A stretch of 64,000 nucleotides of DNA from Psychromonas arctica DSM 14288 (GCF_000482725.1 NZ_AXWP01000026.1:41828-105827), one strand, 5' to 3'. Counted from the first letter of the stretch, positions 45,843-55,467 are shown. Program-made: numbers and translations. The notes: a model not told the origin generated them from the letters alone.

Positions 45843-46892
45843 ATGATCAAAACAGATGACGTGAATATAACTGCAATTAAAGAACTATTACCCCCTATTG
45901 CGCTTTTAGAGAAATTTCCAGCTACATCTGCAATCAGCCATACGGTTTCTGATTCACGTAAAGCAATTAGCAAAATTTTAAGTAACCAAGATGACCGTTT
46001 ATTAGTGATCATCGGACCATGTTCAATCCACGATACAGAAGCAGCACTTGATTACGCAGCAAAATTAATGCCGTTACGTGAAAAATATAAAGACTCTTTA
46101 GAAGTAGTAATGCGCGTTTATTTTGAAAAACCACGTACGACTGTTGGTTGGAAAGGTTTGATCAATGATCCTGAAATAAACGGTACGTTTAATATTAATA
46201 AAGGCTTACGTAAAGGTCGTAAACTTTTATTGGATATTAATGCAATGGGCTTACCTGCTGCGACTGAATTTTTAGATATGATCACACCGCAATATGTTGC
46301 TGATTTAATGACATGGGGCGCAATCGGAGCGCGTACTACAGAGTCACAGGTTCACCGTGAATTAGCCTCTGGTTTATCTTGCCCAGTTGGCTTTAAAAAT
46401 GGTACAGACGGCACTATTAAAGTGGCCGTTGATGCAATTGGTGCTGCTAATGCTTCTCACCACTTTTTGTCTGTTAATAAATTTGGTCATAGTGCAATTG
46501 TTGAAACAGCAGGTAACCCTGACTGTCACATTATTTTGCGTGGCGGTAAAGCGCCTAACTATAGCGCTGAAGACGTTGCCGCTATCAAAAAAGATCTTAA
46601 AAAATCAGGATTAACTGAAACATTAATGATTGATTTCAGCCATGCAAACTCAGAGAAAAAATTCGAAAATCAAATGAAAGTTTGTACCGATGTTTGTGGT
46701 CAAATTGCAGCGGGTGACCGTGCAATTTCAGGTGTTATGGTTGAAAGCCATTTAGTAGAAGGTCGTCAAGATCTATGTGAAGGTGTTACGCCTACTTACG
46801 GTCAGAGTATTACTGATGCATGTATTGGTTGGGATGCAACTGAGACGTTATTAGCACAATTATCTGAGGCTGTTATCGCTCGTCGTGGTTAA
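45843..46892 (+). CDS. aroG: 3-deoxy-7-phosphoheptulonate synthase (AroG type)
   Basis: The 349-residue enzyme makes DAHP from phosphoenolpyruvate and erythrose 4-phosphate, the first step of aromatic amino-acid synthesis. IKELLPPIALLEKFPAT and IGPCSIHDTEAAL follow Escherichia coli AroG closely (350 residues). AroG in that species is inhibited by phenylalanine; whether this copy is too cannot be read with certainty. A clear terminator follows, and it appears to be a single-gene unit. Confidence 0.93.
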   Translation: MIKTDDVNITAIKELLPPIALLEKFPATSAISHTVSDSRKAISKILSNQDDRLLVIIGPCSIHDTEAALDYAAKLMPLREKYKDSLEVVMRVYFEKPRTTVGWKGLINDPEINGTFNINKGLRKGRKLLLDINAMGLPAATEFLDMITPQYVADLMTWGAIGARTTESQVHRELASGLSCPVGFKNGTDGTIKVAVDAIGAANASHHFLSVNKFGHSAIVETAGNPDCHIILRGGKAPNYSAEDVAAIKKDLKKSGLTETLMIDFSHANSEKKFENQMKVCTDVCGQIAAGDRAISGVMVESHLVEGRQDLCEGVTPTYGQSITDACIGWDATETLLAQLSEAVIARRG

Positions 46893-46912
46893 GGACGTGT
46901 TAACGCTTATTT

Positions 46913-46941
46913 AAAGCACTGTTTAGACAGTGCTTTTTTTT
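46913..46941 (+). terminator. Rho-independent terminator of aroG
   Basis: AAAGCACTGT pairs with ACAGTGCTTT around TTAG, followed by a run of eight Ts, 21 bases after the stop. Confidence 0.92.
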
Positions 46942-47048
46942 GTCTTTTAAACTTAATCCCAAGCAAATACCCACTTGGTTTTAGATAATTGACGGAGTCG
47001 TTTGTGATTTTTATTCTTAATTTATGAGACTATTTGCAAGTGAGTGAA

Positions 47049-48449
47049 ATGACAGTACCACAAAAACCGATTATGATTTTAGGCTGTACCAGTGATGCGG
47101 GTAAGTCGTTGATCGTGACGGCTATTTGCCGATTATTAGCTAATAGAGGTATCAGTGTTGCGCCTTTTAAAGCACAAAATATGAGCAATAATGCCGCTAT
47201 TACTGAAGACGGATTAGAAATAGGGCGAGCGCAATATCTGCAAGCATTGGCTGCTAAAGCGAAACCATCAGTATTAATGAATCCTATCCTATTAAAACCA
47301 AGTGCCGACACATTTAGCCAAGTGATTGTGAATGGCAAGGTCGATACTGAAATTTCCAATATGCCGTGGATGGCAAGAAAAAAACTATTATGGCCAAAAG
47401 TCATACAGTCACTTGAATCGTTACAATCACAATACCAACAGGTTGTGATTGAAGGGGCTGGTAGCCCCGCAGAAATAAACTTGCGCGAAGGCGATATCGT
47501 TAATATGAGTGTTGCATTAGCTTGCCAAGCAGATGTATACCTTGTTTCAGATATTGATCGCGGTGGATCTTTTGCTCATTTATTGGGTACTTGGGCATGT
47601 TTAGCTGAAGAAGAACAAAAACTGATCAAAGGGTTTGTATTGAATAAGTTTCGAGGTGACCCTAAGTTGTTAGGTAATGCAATGGACTGGTTAGAGGAAA
47701 AAACTGGTATTCCTACTGTCGCTAACTTGCCTTATCACCGCCATCAATTACCCGAAGAAGATAGCTTTAGGTTAGGCACAACTTGGCAACAGGGCGCAAT
47801 TAATGTTGCACTGATATATTATCCCTATGCATCCAATATGGATGAGTTTGATGCGTTAATTTATCAAGATGATATTAACTTAGTTCCAATACAGTTAAAT
47901 CAAGATTTATCCGTTTTTGATGCTGTTATTTTACCCGGTAGTAAAAATAGTGGTAAAAGTCTGCATTTTTTACAACTAACAGGGCTAGACAAGACCATTA
48001 AGACATTTGCAGAGAGTGGCAAATTAGTACTTGGTATTTGTGGTGGTTTACAAATATTAGGGGATGAAATTAAAGATCCTTTGCAATTAGAAGATGGTGA
48101 CAAAAGGGCACTTGGTTTAATTGGGCTAACAACAACCCTCGCACCTAATAAGGCAACACAGCAGAGAAATATAGATTGGTTAGGGCAAAGTATAGAAGCA
48201 TATGAAATTCACCATGGTGCAAGCCAACTATTAAATGATGCAGTAACTCCTTTTATCAGTGATAATATTGGCTGGCAACAGGGTAATATTTATAGCTCTT
48301 ATTTACATGGATTATTTGACAATGCTGTCTTTTATAATTGGTTTATGCAACAGCTCGGCGCAGCACAAAATGGTATTAGTTGGAAAGCACATGTTGATAA
48401 AGAATTGGATAAATTAGCATTAATGTTTGAACAGCATGGGTGGTTGTAG
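47049..48449 (+). CDS. cobQ: Cobyric acid synthase CobQ
   Basis: The 466-residue enzyme amidates four side chains of the corrin ring with glutamine and ATP. The N-terminal P-loop (LGCTSDAGKSLI) and FKAQNMSNNA begin the ATP domain. The C-terminal glutaminase has the catalytic Cys in LGICGGLQILG and EIHHG. The frame opens with TTG at 47034, but the ATG at 47049 gives the usual N-terminus. No other cobalamin gene is nearby, and no B12 riboswitch was seen in the short upstream gap. The organism may salvage cobinamide, or the other genes lie elsewhere. Confidence 0.9.
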   Translation: MTVPQKPIMILGCTSDAGKSLIVTAICRLLANRGISVAPFKAQNMSNNAAITEDGLEIGRAQYLQALAAKAKPSVLMNPILLKPSADTFSQVIVNGKVDTEISNMPWMARKKLLWPKVIQSLESLQSQYQQVVIEGAGSPAEINLREGDIVNMSVALACQADVYLVSDIDRGGSFAHLLGTWACLAEEEQKLIKGFVLNKFRGDPKLLGNAMDWLEEKTGIPTVANLPYHRHQLPEEDSFRLGTTWQQGAINVALIYYPYASNMDEFDALIYQDDINLVPIQLNQDLSVFDAVILPGSKNSGKSLHFLQLTGLDKTIKTFAESGKLVLGICGGLQILGDEIKDPLQLEDGDKRALGLIGLTTTLAPNKATQQRNIDWLGQSIEAYEIHHGASQLLNDAVTPFISDNIGWQQGNIYSSYLHGLFDNAVFYNWFMQQLGAAQNGISWKAHVDKELDKLALMFEQHGWL

Positions 48450-49429
48450 TCTTGTATTTTAATCGTTATTTAAAAATTATTTCCCCATTAATTTTTGCAT
48501 CTAGCTTAACGGCGCCTGCTTATGGTGAATCATTAGGTGTTGCAGTGCGTTCAGTAGAGCAGGCATTGGCGATTGCTACGCTGATGTCCGACAGTGAAGC
48601 ACTTACTTTTGGGTTTGCAAATGTAGATTTAGAAGTTGAAGATCCAGGCTTTGGGAACGAAAAAAGCACCAACCTTAAAAATAGCTTGGACGTGTTTGTG
48701 ATCCCTTATACCTGGGATTTAGAGCCTAAAAGTAAAGCTTGGGATCATGCTATAACGATACGTGCTTTTTACATTGCTTCTAAACGAGACAGCCAGTTAT
48801 TTAGTGAAGTGAGTGATAAATTAAAGCAAAATACCTATGGAATTTACGGTAATTATTCTCAGTTTTACCACGTTACTGATCAATGGTATGTCACTTCAGC
48901 CTTAGGTGCACACCTCAGTTATTATAAGAACTCTTACTCTTACGGCGATGGTTTTCCAGAAGAAACAAAAGCAGAATTGGATAATATTGCATTCAATGTC
49001 ACCACCTTGGCCTTAATTGCTGAACCAGAAGTAGGCATTGGGTATGAAAGAGATGAGCAATGGGGAAAATGGCGAGCACATAATCAAATCAATTACATTT
49101 ATGGTCATGGTCTCTCTGGTTCAATTGATAAACCAAGTAGTATTAATCCTGAAGGATGGCGTATTACCAACGGGGTTGAGTTTACAGTTAACGTACCTGA
49201 ATTATGGGGGGTTAATGACTTTATCACGGTCGACTTTAAGCGAATTGATTTAATGGGCGACTTAGAGGCCATGGCTGATAATGGCTACTATTATGAAACC
49301 ACTGTCGGTTGGGTAATAGATACCCAAGATAAAATTCCATTTTTGGACAACATCGGGATTGGACTATCAGTTAATTATGGCAGTTCAATCAGTGGTGCGA
49401 CCTTAGTACTGTATTGGAATGAAGAATAA
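48440..49429 (+). CDS. Solitary autotransporter-type outer-membrane barrel protein
   Basis: The 329-residue protein has a signal peptide (RYLKIISPLIFASSLTAPAYG, cleavage about residue 28). It continues with amphipathic beta strands and ends VLYWNEE. It resembles stand-alone outer-membrane barrels related to the autotransporter translocator. The first possible start (GTG, 48440) overlaps cobQ by 10 bases; a TTG at 48452 gives the same signal peptide with GGGTGG upstream and may be the true start. Overlap with cobQ hints at joint transcription, and a transport role for corrinoids is a tempting but unsupported guess. Confidence 0.72.
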   Translation: MVVVLYFNRYLKIISPLIFASSLTAPAYGESLGVAVRSVEQALAIATLMSDSEALTFGFANVDLEVEDPGFGNEKSTNLKNSLDVFVIPYTWDLEPKSKAWDHAITIRAFYIASKRDSQLFSEVSDKLKQNTYGIYGNYSQFYHVTDQWYVTSALGAHLSYYKNSYSYGDGFPEETKAELDNIAFNVTTLALIAEPEVGIGYERDEQWGKWRAHNQINYIYGHGLSGSIDKPSSINPEGWRITNGVEFTVNVPELWGVNDFITVDFKRIDLMGDLEAMADNGYYYETTVGWVIDTQDKIPFLDNIGIGLSVNYGSSISGATLVLYWNEE

Positions 49430-49450
49430 CCTTATGCTTTGATCTTATTA

Positions 49451-49481
49451 CTTTGCTCACAAATAATGATTGTAAGCAAAG
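49451..49481. terminator. Hairpin between convergent barrel gene and pdxH
   Basis: CTTTGCTCAC and GTAAGCAAAG pair with one mismatch around 11 bases. No T run follows on either strand. Confidence 0.35.
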
Positions 49482-49528
49482 CAACATGGCTAACAAACCT
49501 GTCTAAGGCTTGAGTTAGGAGCTAATGT

Positions 49529-50182
49529 TTATGGGTTAAGACGAGTAATAGCCCATTTACCATCTATATTTTTATATACAAAGCGATCATGTAAACGGTC
49601 CGCTTTACCTTGCCAAAATTCTATTGATTCTGGAATAACTCGGTAACCTCCCCAAAATTCAGGCAATGGTACTGGTTCACCTTTAAACTTTTCTTCATAA
49701 TATTTAACGGTATCGACTAATGTTTGGCGCTCATTAAGTTCTTGGCTTTGTCTTGAAGCCCATGCACCTATTTGACTACCGCGGCCACGAGAATGGAAAT
49801 AATCTTCAGATTCTTGATGGCTAACTCGCTCAATTCTACCCTCTATGCGCACTTGGCGTTGTAACATATTCCAATGAAATAACAGAGCAGCAAAGGGGTT
49901 TTGTTCTAATTCGCCTGCTTTTCTACTGCTGTAATTAGTAAAAAACACAAAACCCTGTTGATCCACTTCTTTTAATAACACCATACGAGATGAAGGACGA
50001 CCTTCGCTAGTAGCAGTTGAAACAGACATTGATTCAGGCAATACAATACCCGTTTTTTCCGCTTCTTTTAACCACTCCTTAAAAAAAGCAATAGGGTCGT
50101 TAGTAGTGGTTAATGCTTTATTTTCAATTAAAACACCTTGCCCCAAGGTGAATGCACAACGAAGTTTAGTGAGTAATGACAT
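49529..50182 (-). CDS. pdxH: Pyridoxine/pyridoxamine 5'-phosphate oxidase
   Basis: The 217-residue FMN enzyme makes pyridoxal 5'-phosphate. The FMN and substrate contacts SSRMVLLKEVDQQGFVFFTN, RQVRIEGRIERV and FWGGYRVIPESIEFWQG are all present. Length matches Escherichia coli PdxH (218). The start at 50182 gives a slightly longer N-terminus with no strong ribosome site. It is divergent from epmC. Confidence 0.94.
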   Translation of the reverse strand: MSLLTKLRCAFTLGQGVLIENKALTTTNDPIAFFKEWLKEAEKTGIVLPESMSVSTATSEGRPSSRMVLLKEVDQQGFVFFTNYSSRKAGELEQNPFAALLFHWNMLQRQVRIEGRIERVSHQESEDYFHSRGRGSQIGAWASRQSQELNERQTLVDTVKYYEEKFKGEPVPLPEFWGGYRVIPESIEFWQGKADRLHDRFVYKNIDGKWAITRLNP

Positions 50183-50406
50183 AGCGTATCTTAATTAGTT
50201 AGATTGAAAGAGAGCTGAAGTGTATAATTTGTATTTAACCTTGTCGAACTTAATGTCTTTTTCCTGATAACTAAGTTTGAACATTTATCCCTTTATTAAT
50301 TAAACACATTAATGATAAGTAAATGCTGGCGTTCATGATCTCACTTGCGCTTGTTTTTATTGCTCATTATTGAAGTCACATACAATTGAACGAGAATTTT
50401 TAGTGC

Positions 50407-50973
50407 ATGCCTAAGTTTTTTAATGAAGCATTTTCAAGCGAAGATATTATTAATATCTTTAATCAAACCTTTTACACTTCTCACCAGACTAAATTAGTAC
50501 TGGGTGGCAATGAACCACTATACCAACCCGCTAATGAACAATGCGATCACCACCAAATCATTTTTGCCCATGGTTACTTTTCCAGTGCTCTTCATGAAAT
50601 AGCACATTGGTTAGTTGCTGGTGATAAACGCCGCTTACAACTTGATTATGGTTACTGGTATGAACCCGATGGGCGTGATCAACAACGGCAAGCTGAATTT
50701 GAAAAGGTTGAAATAATGCCTCAAGCTATTGAATGGGCATTATCAGTGAGCTGTGGGCTTGAGTTCGATGTCAGTAGTGATAACCTAAGTGGTATTGTTA
50801 TCAACCGTTTAGCTTTTAAACAAAAAGTATATCAACAAGTATTAAAGCTATTAAGTAATGGCTTTTCAGCACGCACTAATACCTTATTATTAGCATGTCA
50901 GCAGCACTATAGAACACCTGATTTAAGTGTTGAAGATTTTGAATACCAAGGTATGTATCAATTAGTGAATTAA
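50407..50973 (+). CDS. epmC: Elongation factor P hydroxylase EpmC
   Basis: The 188-residue enzyme hydroxylates the modified lysine of elongation factor P. The metal motif HEIAHW (His63, Glu64, His67) with GYWYEPDGRDQQRQ matches EpmC (YfcM, 182 residues). The preceding FAHGYFSSALHE stretch is conserved. No ribosome site of strength is seen before the ATG. Its partner genes epmA and epmB are not in the window. Confidence 0.92.
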   Translation: MPKFFNEAFSSEDIINIFNQTFYTSHQTKLVLGGNEPLYQPANEQCDHHQIIFAHGYFSSALHEIAHWLVAGDKRRLQLDYGYWYEPDGRDQQRQAEFEKVEIMPQAIEWALSVSCGLEFDVSSDNLSGIVINRLAFKQKVYQQVLKLLSNGFSARTNTLLLACQQHYRTPDLSVEDFEYQGMYQLVN

Positions 50974-51020
50974 ATAAGAATTTTTAAAATTAGTTATTAC
51001 TTGAATTTTAGAGGCTCAAC

Positions 51021-51470
51021 ATGAAAATATTAATCGTTTGTCTAGGTAATATCTGTCGTTCCCCAACAGCTGAAGCAGTGCTAAGGGCAAAAGCTAAAAT
51101 GCGTGAGATTGATATTGAAGTCGATTCTGCGGGCACTGCTGATTATCATCAAGGTAAAGGACCGGATAGTAGGGCCAAGAAGACAGGTGAGAAGCGTGGA
51201 TACAGTTTTCGAGGGATTACTTCTCGTCCTGTCACAATTGAAGACTTTGCCTACTTTGATTATATTTTGGCTGCAGATAAACAAAATAAATACGATTTAT
51301 TAGCACGTTGTCCATTACAATTTAAAACCAAAGTGGATCTGTTCTTAAGCATGACCGAAGTTCAAGAAACTGAAATTCCAGATCCCTATTACGGTGGCGA
51401 GCAAGGTTTTGAATTAGTATTAGATCTGTTAGAAACCGCCAGTGACCAATTATTAGATAAAATAAGTTAA
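51021..51470 (+). CDS. Low-molecular-weight protein tyrosine phosphatase
   Basis: The 149-residue enzyme has the phosphate loop CLGNICRS at residues 7-14 (Cys7 nucleophile, Arg13) and the general acid in DPYYGG at 121-126. Length (about 150) is normal. Targets in bacteria include tyrosine kinases of polysaccharide export, but no wzc-type gene is close, so the substrate is unknown. It lies 7 bases before the thioesterase gene. Confidence 0.9.
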   Translation: MKILIVCLGNICRSPTAEAVLRAKAKMREIDIEVDSAGTADYHQGKGPDSRAKKTGEKRGYSFRGITSRPVTIEDFAYFDYILAADKQNKYDLLARCPLQFKTKVDLFLSMTEVQETEIPDPYYGGEQGFELVLDLLETASDQLLDKIS

Positions 51471-51477
51471 TCAATCT

Positions 51478-51882
51478 ATGAGCAATAAAACCTACCACCA
51501 TGCTGTGCAAATTTATTATGAAGATACCGACCACTCTGGCGTGGTATATCACCCAAATTTTTTAAAGTATTTTGAACGTGCTCGTGAACACGTCATCGAT
51601 AGTCAAGTACTTAATAAGTTATGGAATGAACAAGGGATCGGTTTTGCTGTTTACAAAGCAAATATGATTTTTCAAGATGGGGTGGAGTTCGCTGAAGTCT
51701 GTGATATTCGTACTCACTTTGAAATTGAAGGTAAATATAAAACAGTGTGGCGTCAGGAAGTTTGGCGACCTAATGCAGTTAGACCCGCTGTGATTGGTGA
51801 TATTGAAATGGTCTGTCTGGATAAAAACAAACAACTTCAACCACTACCATTAGCTATTATTAATTTATTAAACAAAGTGTGA
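51478..51882 (+). CDS. YbgC/FadM-like acyl-CoA thioesterase (hotdog fold)
   Basis: The 134-residue protein carries the 4HBT motif YYEDTDHSGVVYHPNFLKYF near residues 14-33, with the Asp next to the catalytic site, and FEIEGKYKTVWRQEV later. Such enzymes cleave short or medium acyl-CoAs in the cytosol. It starts 7 bases after the phosphatase gene, so they share a message. The substrate is unknown. Confidence 0.85.
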   Translation: MSNKTYHHAVQIYYEDTDHSGVVYHPNFLKYFERAREHVIDSQVLNKLWNEQGIGFAVYKANMIFQDGVEFAEVCDIRTHFEIEGKYKTVWRQEVWRPNAVRPAVIGDIEMVCLDKNKQLQPLPLAIINLLNKV

Positions 51883-51884
51883 TC

Positions 51885-51920
51885 AAAGTTTCTAATACTG
51901 ATTTAATGCTTAAACTTTTT
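51885..51920 (+). terminator. Possible weak terminator after the thioesterase gene
   Basis: AAAGTTT and AAACTTT pair across a 20-base loop and are followed by Ts. The long loop lowers confidence. Confidence 0.3.
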
Positions 51921-52041
51921 CGTTGATCTCACTTTATAGGTAAAAATTTATATCAATGTTATCTTTCTCCCAAACAGCATGGATTATACTTGCGAAAATA
52001 TTTTTTATAGGTAATTTTGTGATTTTATAAAGGAGAGGAAT

Positions 52042-52335
52042 ATGTATTTTGCACAAAATGATCAACGATCATTTCATAGAATGGAACTTAACTTACCTAT
52101 TAAGATCATTAAAGGTGAGATTGAATATGCAGGAATTTGTATCGATTTAAGTAGTACCGGAATGCGTATTTCTTTTTCTGCTGACTTGCTAAAAACGGAT
52201 GATACGGTTCATATTCAATTGAACACCGGTGATGAACGTTTTCCTCCCCTTGATGCAGAAGCTAAATTAATTCGTGTGACTGAAATTGGACCTAGTAATT
52301 ATACTGCCGCTGTTGAGTTTTTATCATTAACTTAA
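52042..52335 (+). CDS. Single-domain PilZ protein (c-di-GMP receptor-like)
   Basis: The 97-residue protein is one PilZ domain. The RxxxR-type segment is QRSFHRM (8-14), and the second motif is CIDLSSTGMRI (D-x-S-x-x-G). Both fit c-di-GMP binding. AAGGAGAGG precedes the start, a strong ribosome site. No motility or polysaccharide gene is adjacent, so the output is unknown. Confidence 0.85.
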   Translation: MYFAQNDQRSFHRMELNLPIKIIKGEIEYAGICIDLSSTGMRISFSADLLKTDDTVHIQLNTGDERFPPLDAEAKLIRVTEIGPSNYTAAVEFLSLT

Positions 52336-52380
52336 TAACGACCCATTGCCTATCGTATGTTTATTGCGGTTAGTATTGAT

Positions 52381-52394
52381 GCTTATTAATAAGC
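52381..52394. repeat. 14-bp perfect palindrome between PilZ and PPTase genes
   Basis: GCTTATTAATAAGC lies between the convergent stops at 52335 and 52428. It may simply be AT-rich chance or a weak terminator. Confidence 0.4.
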
Positions 52395-52427
52395 TCTGGA
52401 TCATAGTGATTGATTTATAGGTATTCA

Positions 52428-53267
52428 TTAAATGCCAAGTAAAGAAGTCGCATCGCGATAAACAATAGTTTGATTAAGTTTACTTGAACGACAGATAGAC
52501 ATGGTTTGTTGTTTAAAAGAAGTGTGATAAAACTGCCACGGTGCATCTTTACTCAAGGGATAATGTGAATTGAAATTTATTGCAATGTTATCCTTTAAAC
52601 TCAATTGTTGAATATCGTTCGCCACGTATTCTGATGCTTCACTTTTGTCACTAGGCGCGATGCCCGTAAAGCTAAAATAAAACGTATCTAAACCTAAACT
52701 AATCCCTACACCCGTTGCTTTTACGAAGGCTTCTTTCAATGTCCAACATCTGAAAAATTGTTGCTGTTGTTCCATTCCAGTTAATTTACTTAACTGTTGA
52801 TGTTCTTGTGCTGCAAAATAACGTTTAGTTATCGTCGGAATATTAACTTTACGCAGTGGATTTTCAATATCACAACCAACTTCATCGCCAACACATACTG
52901 CCATAATAATGAGCTGATTATTATGGCTTAGGTTAAAGCGTATATCATTGTTGTTATTAATCAGTGCTGGTTTACCCTGTGAATTACGGACAAATTGTAA
53001 TGCAATGGGTGAACTATTTGTATAGTGAGATAAGACTAAGCGACATAATGAGCGTGTAATTAAGGCAGTATGTTGAGCCACTTTATGCTTATATTTTAAC
53101 AATTTTTCATATTCTTCTGTTGTCAGCAGACTAGTTAAAAACGTGATTGATTGTTCAGACAACTGGGTAGGGTCAATAGACCATAAATCAATATGATCAG
53201 TTTTTAAGGTACGAAAATTTGAAGTAAAAGTATCCACGGAGTAGACCTGTTTGATAAAGGCAAGCAT
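52428..53267 (-). CDS. 4'-phosphopantetheinyl transferase (Sfp type)
   Basis: The 279-residue enzyme transfers phosphopantetheine from CoA to carrier proteins. The Sfp-type motifs are visible: the magnesium-binding GCDIE near 135 and WTLKEAFVKATG near 180. Sfp-type enzymes serve polyketide, peptide or polyunsaturated-fatty-acid synthases rather than the usual acyl carrier protein. No such synthase is in the window. The start is not strongly marked; an in-frame GTG ten codons in is another option. Confidence 0.88.
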   Translation of the reverse strand: MLAFIKQVYSVDTFTSNFRTLKTDHIDLWSIDPTQLSEQSITFLTSLLTTEEYEKLLKYKHKVAQHTALITRSLCRLVLSHYTNSSPIALQFVRNSQGKPALINNNNDIRFNLSHNNQLIIMAVCVGDEVGCDIENPLRKVNIPTITKRYFAAQEHQQLSKLTGMEQQQQFFRCWTLKEAFVKATGVGISLGLDTFYFSFTGIAPSDKSEASEYVANDIQQLSLKDNIAINFNSHYPLSKDAPWQFYHTSFKQQTMSICRSSKLNQTIVYRDATSLLGI

Positions 53268-53428
53268 TCTATAGCTTATTAACTCTTAGCTTAGCATAAA
53301 AAAATTCAGCTTAGGATAAACAACCTCAGCCCTCATTTCGAAATATACAGCTAACATACCATGATTAATGACTAGAGAGCGGTAACACATTGGTCACTAA
53401 AACTAGTTAACTTGCTTTACTAGAAATG

Positions 53429-53455
53429 AAAAAAGATAGCTAAGCTATCTTTTTT
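53429..53455 (-). terminator. Rho-independent terminator of yeeX
   Basis: A 12-bp palindrome of AAAAAAGATAGC with GCTATCTTTTTT around a 3-base loop; the minus-strand transcript ends in T-rich sequence, 22 bases beyond the stop of yeeX. Confidence 0.82.
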
Positions 53456-53476
53456 CCGGTCAAGCCAACAAGTTAT

Positions 53477-53779
53477 TTATTTAGTTGGTTCTGGACGCTT
53501 GAATGAATTAATTTTCTTATTCACTTCACGACGTTCTTTAGATAATTCAGCACCTGTGATGATATGGTCATCAACACGATCTTCGTAATCTGACTGCATA
53601 TTCTTGATGATATTAACGATATCTTCGTGCGTCATGCTAGGTGTGATGTATTCAGATAAGTTTGTTAATAGATCAACACGTTTGCGATTATCACGGATTT
53701 TCTTTTCATTATCAATGATTTCACGCTTTAACTTATTTTTACGGCGTGTATTTTTTACTAATTCTAGAACGTTACTCAT
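53477..53779 (-). CDS. yeeX: YeeX-family protein (DUF496)
   Basis: The 100-residue protein matches Escherichia coli YeeX (109) along its length: [15 protein letters not shown] start, [14 protein letters not shown], then [11 protein letters not shown] and [12 protein letters not shown]. It is a highly charged helical protein, probably coiled coil, with no proven function. AAAGGTG precedes the start. It is divergent from the PhoH gene. Confidence 0.88.
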   Translation of the reverse strand: MSNVLELVKNTRRKNKLKREIIDNEKKIRDNRKRVDLLTNLSEYITPSMTHEDIVNIIKNMQSDYEDRVDDHIITGAELSKERREVNKKINSFKRPEPTK

Positions 53780-54033
53780 TTATGACACCTTTTGATTTAT
53801 ATACTTAATGACAGTTACATAATAACAAATAGATCTATTCGTTAAAATCAATTAAGAAATTAATGATTTATATTAATAACTTAATTATACGCAGCATAAA
53901 CATTTACGAAACTGATTTTTTGATTTAAATGTCGAAAATTGCAAATTATTAGAAGTAACAATAATTTATTGTAATTAATGACTCTGTAATAAAAATGTCA
54001 TCCTCAGCTGTTTATATGAAAGTTCACTTACCT

Positions 54034-54039
54034 GAGGAG
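54034..54039 (+). promoter_or_regulatory. Ribosome-binding site GAGGAG that sets the phoH start
   Basis: GAGGAG lies six bases before ATG 54046. The earlier in-frame ATGs at 53995 and 54016 have no such site. Confidence 0.75.
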
Positions 54040-54045
54040 CAAAAT

Positions 54046-55425
54046 ATGATGGACGTTGTACGTAAATACTATCTACTTGATACGAACGTTTTATTACATG
54101 AACCTTTAGCTATTTATTCCTTTCAAGAACACAATGTTGTTATTCCTATGACGGTTTTAGAAGAGTTAGATCGCATTAAAGATAGACAAAAAGATGTCAG
54201 TCGTGATGCTCGAGTGGCGATCCGCTGTTTAGAAAAACTATTCCAAGATGCAAGTTCTGAACAAATTTCACAAGGAGTCGCAATTGATCATAAAGGTATG
54301 CTCTTAGGGGGAGTGATTTCTATTTTTGCTGATCACCATGCTTCTTTTATGCAAGAAGCTTTCTCTGAAGATGAGCCGGATAATCGAATTATTAATGCTG
54401 CTTTATATCTGCAACAAAGCAAAGCCCCTGCAAAAGTCGTATTAGTGACCAAAGATATTAATATGCGCTTAAAGGCAAAAGGAGCTGGGCTTAAATGTGT
54501 AGAGGATTACCGAACTGACCAACTGATTGATGATGTGCATTTATTGAGTAAAGGTTATCAAGAAGTGGAGGGGGCGTTTTGGGAAAATATAAAGCAGTGT
54601 GAAACCTTCAATCGTGGTGAAGATACCTACCATCAATTAACCTCTGATAAAATAAACGATCCCTATCCGAACCAGTATATTGTGGATGATAAGTCTCAAT
54701 TTGTTGGTAAAGTGACGGATCATCTTAAAGATAATATTGAGTTATTAGATATCGGTTTTGAACGTTTAATGGGACAGCAAGCTTGGGGAATTAGCCCTAA
54801 GAATATTTATCAAGGCATGGCGCTTAATGCACTCTTAGATCCAACCGTAGACTTGGTGATTTTAACTGGGCCTGCCGGCTGTGGAAAAACATTATTAGCG
54901 GTGGCTGCTGCGTTAGAACTTGTTATTGAAAAGAAGCAATATGACAAAATAATTGTAACACGCAACACCCCCGATGTGGCTGAAAATATCGGTTTTTTAC
55001 CTGGTACAGAAGAAGAAAAAATGATGCCATGGCTAGCTTCTGTTACCGACACTTTGGAAGTCTTACATAAAAATGATAATTGCAGTGCAAGTTCAGTAAA
55101 CTACATCATGGATAAAGCGAATATACAGTTTAAGTCGGTGAATTTTATGCGTGGGCGAAGCATTCAAAACAGTTTTGTTTTACTTGATGAGTGCCAAAAC
55201 CTAACCGCCTCACAACTTAAAACTATTATCACTCGCTGTGGAGAGGGCACTAAAATTGTATGCTCTGGTAATTTAGCACAAATCGACAGCAATTATTTAA
55301 CCCCTGTCACTTCAGGTTTAACTTATATTGTTGAGCGTTTTAAACAATTCGAAGGCAGTGCAAATATCTACCTTAATGGTGTGATCCGTAGCCGTTTAGC
55401 AGAGTTTGCTGAAGAACATTTGTAA
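54046..55425 (+). CDS. PIN-PhoH family NTPase (YlaK-like)
   Basis: The 459-residue protein starts with a PIN nuclease domain (LLDTNVLLHEP, with later acidic residues DEPDNRIINAAL and TKDINMRLKA) and ends in a PhoH ATPase domain (Walker A TGPAGCGKT at about 274-282, and LLDECQN). The pair is thought to couple ATP use to RNA unwinding and cleavage. I start at 54046 because of the strong ribosome site and because the family N-terminus begins close to YYLLDTN. It ends with a terminator. Confidence 0.92.
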   Translation: MMDVVRKYYLLDTNVLLHEPLAIYSFQEHNVVIPMTVLEELDRIKDRQKDVSRDARVAIRCLEKLFQDASSEQISQGVAIDHKGMLLGGVISIFADHHASFMQEAFSEDEPDNRIINAALYLQQSKAPAKVVLVTKDINMRLKAKGAGLKCVEDYRTDQLIDDVHLLSKGYQEVEGAFWENIKQCETFNRGEDTYHQLTSDKINDPYPNQYIVDDKSQFVGKVTDHLKDNIELLDIGFERLMGQQAWGISPKNIYQGMALNALLDPTVDLVILTGPAGCGKTLLAVAAALELVIEKKQYDKIIVTRNTPDVAENIGFLPGTEEEKMMPWLASVTDTLEVLHKNDNCSASSVNYIMDKANIQFKSVNFMRGRSIQNSFVLLDECQNLTASQLKTIITRCGEGTKIVCSGNLAQIDSNYLTPVTSGLTYIVERFKQFEGSANIYLNGVIRSRLAEFAEEHL

Positions 55426-55467
55426 TAATAAACAACGCTCTTCATACCGTTAGTTATGTAGAATATG

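Noticed and set aside
46942..47048. Cobalamin riboswitch upstream of cobQ
   Set aside because: The gap is only about 107 bases and I found no B12-box-like sequence; the aroG terminator fills the region before it.
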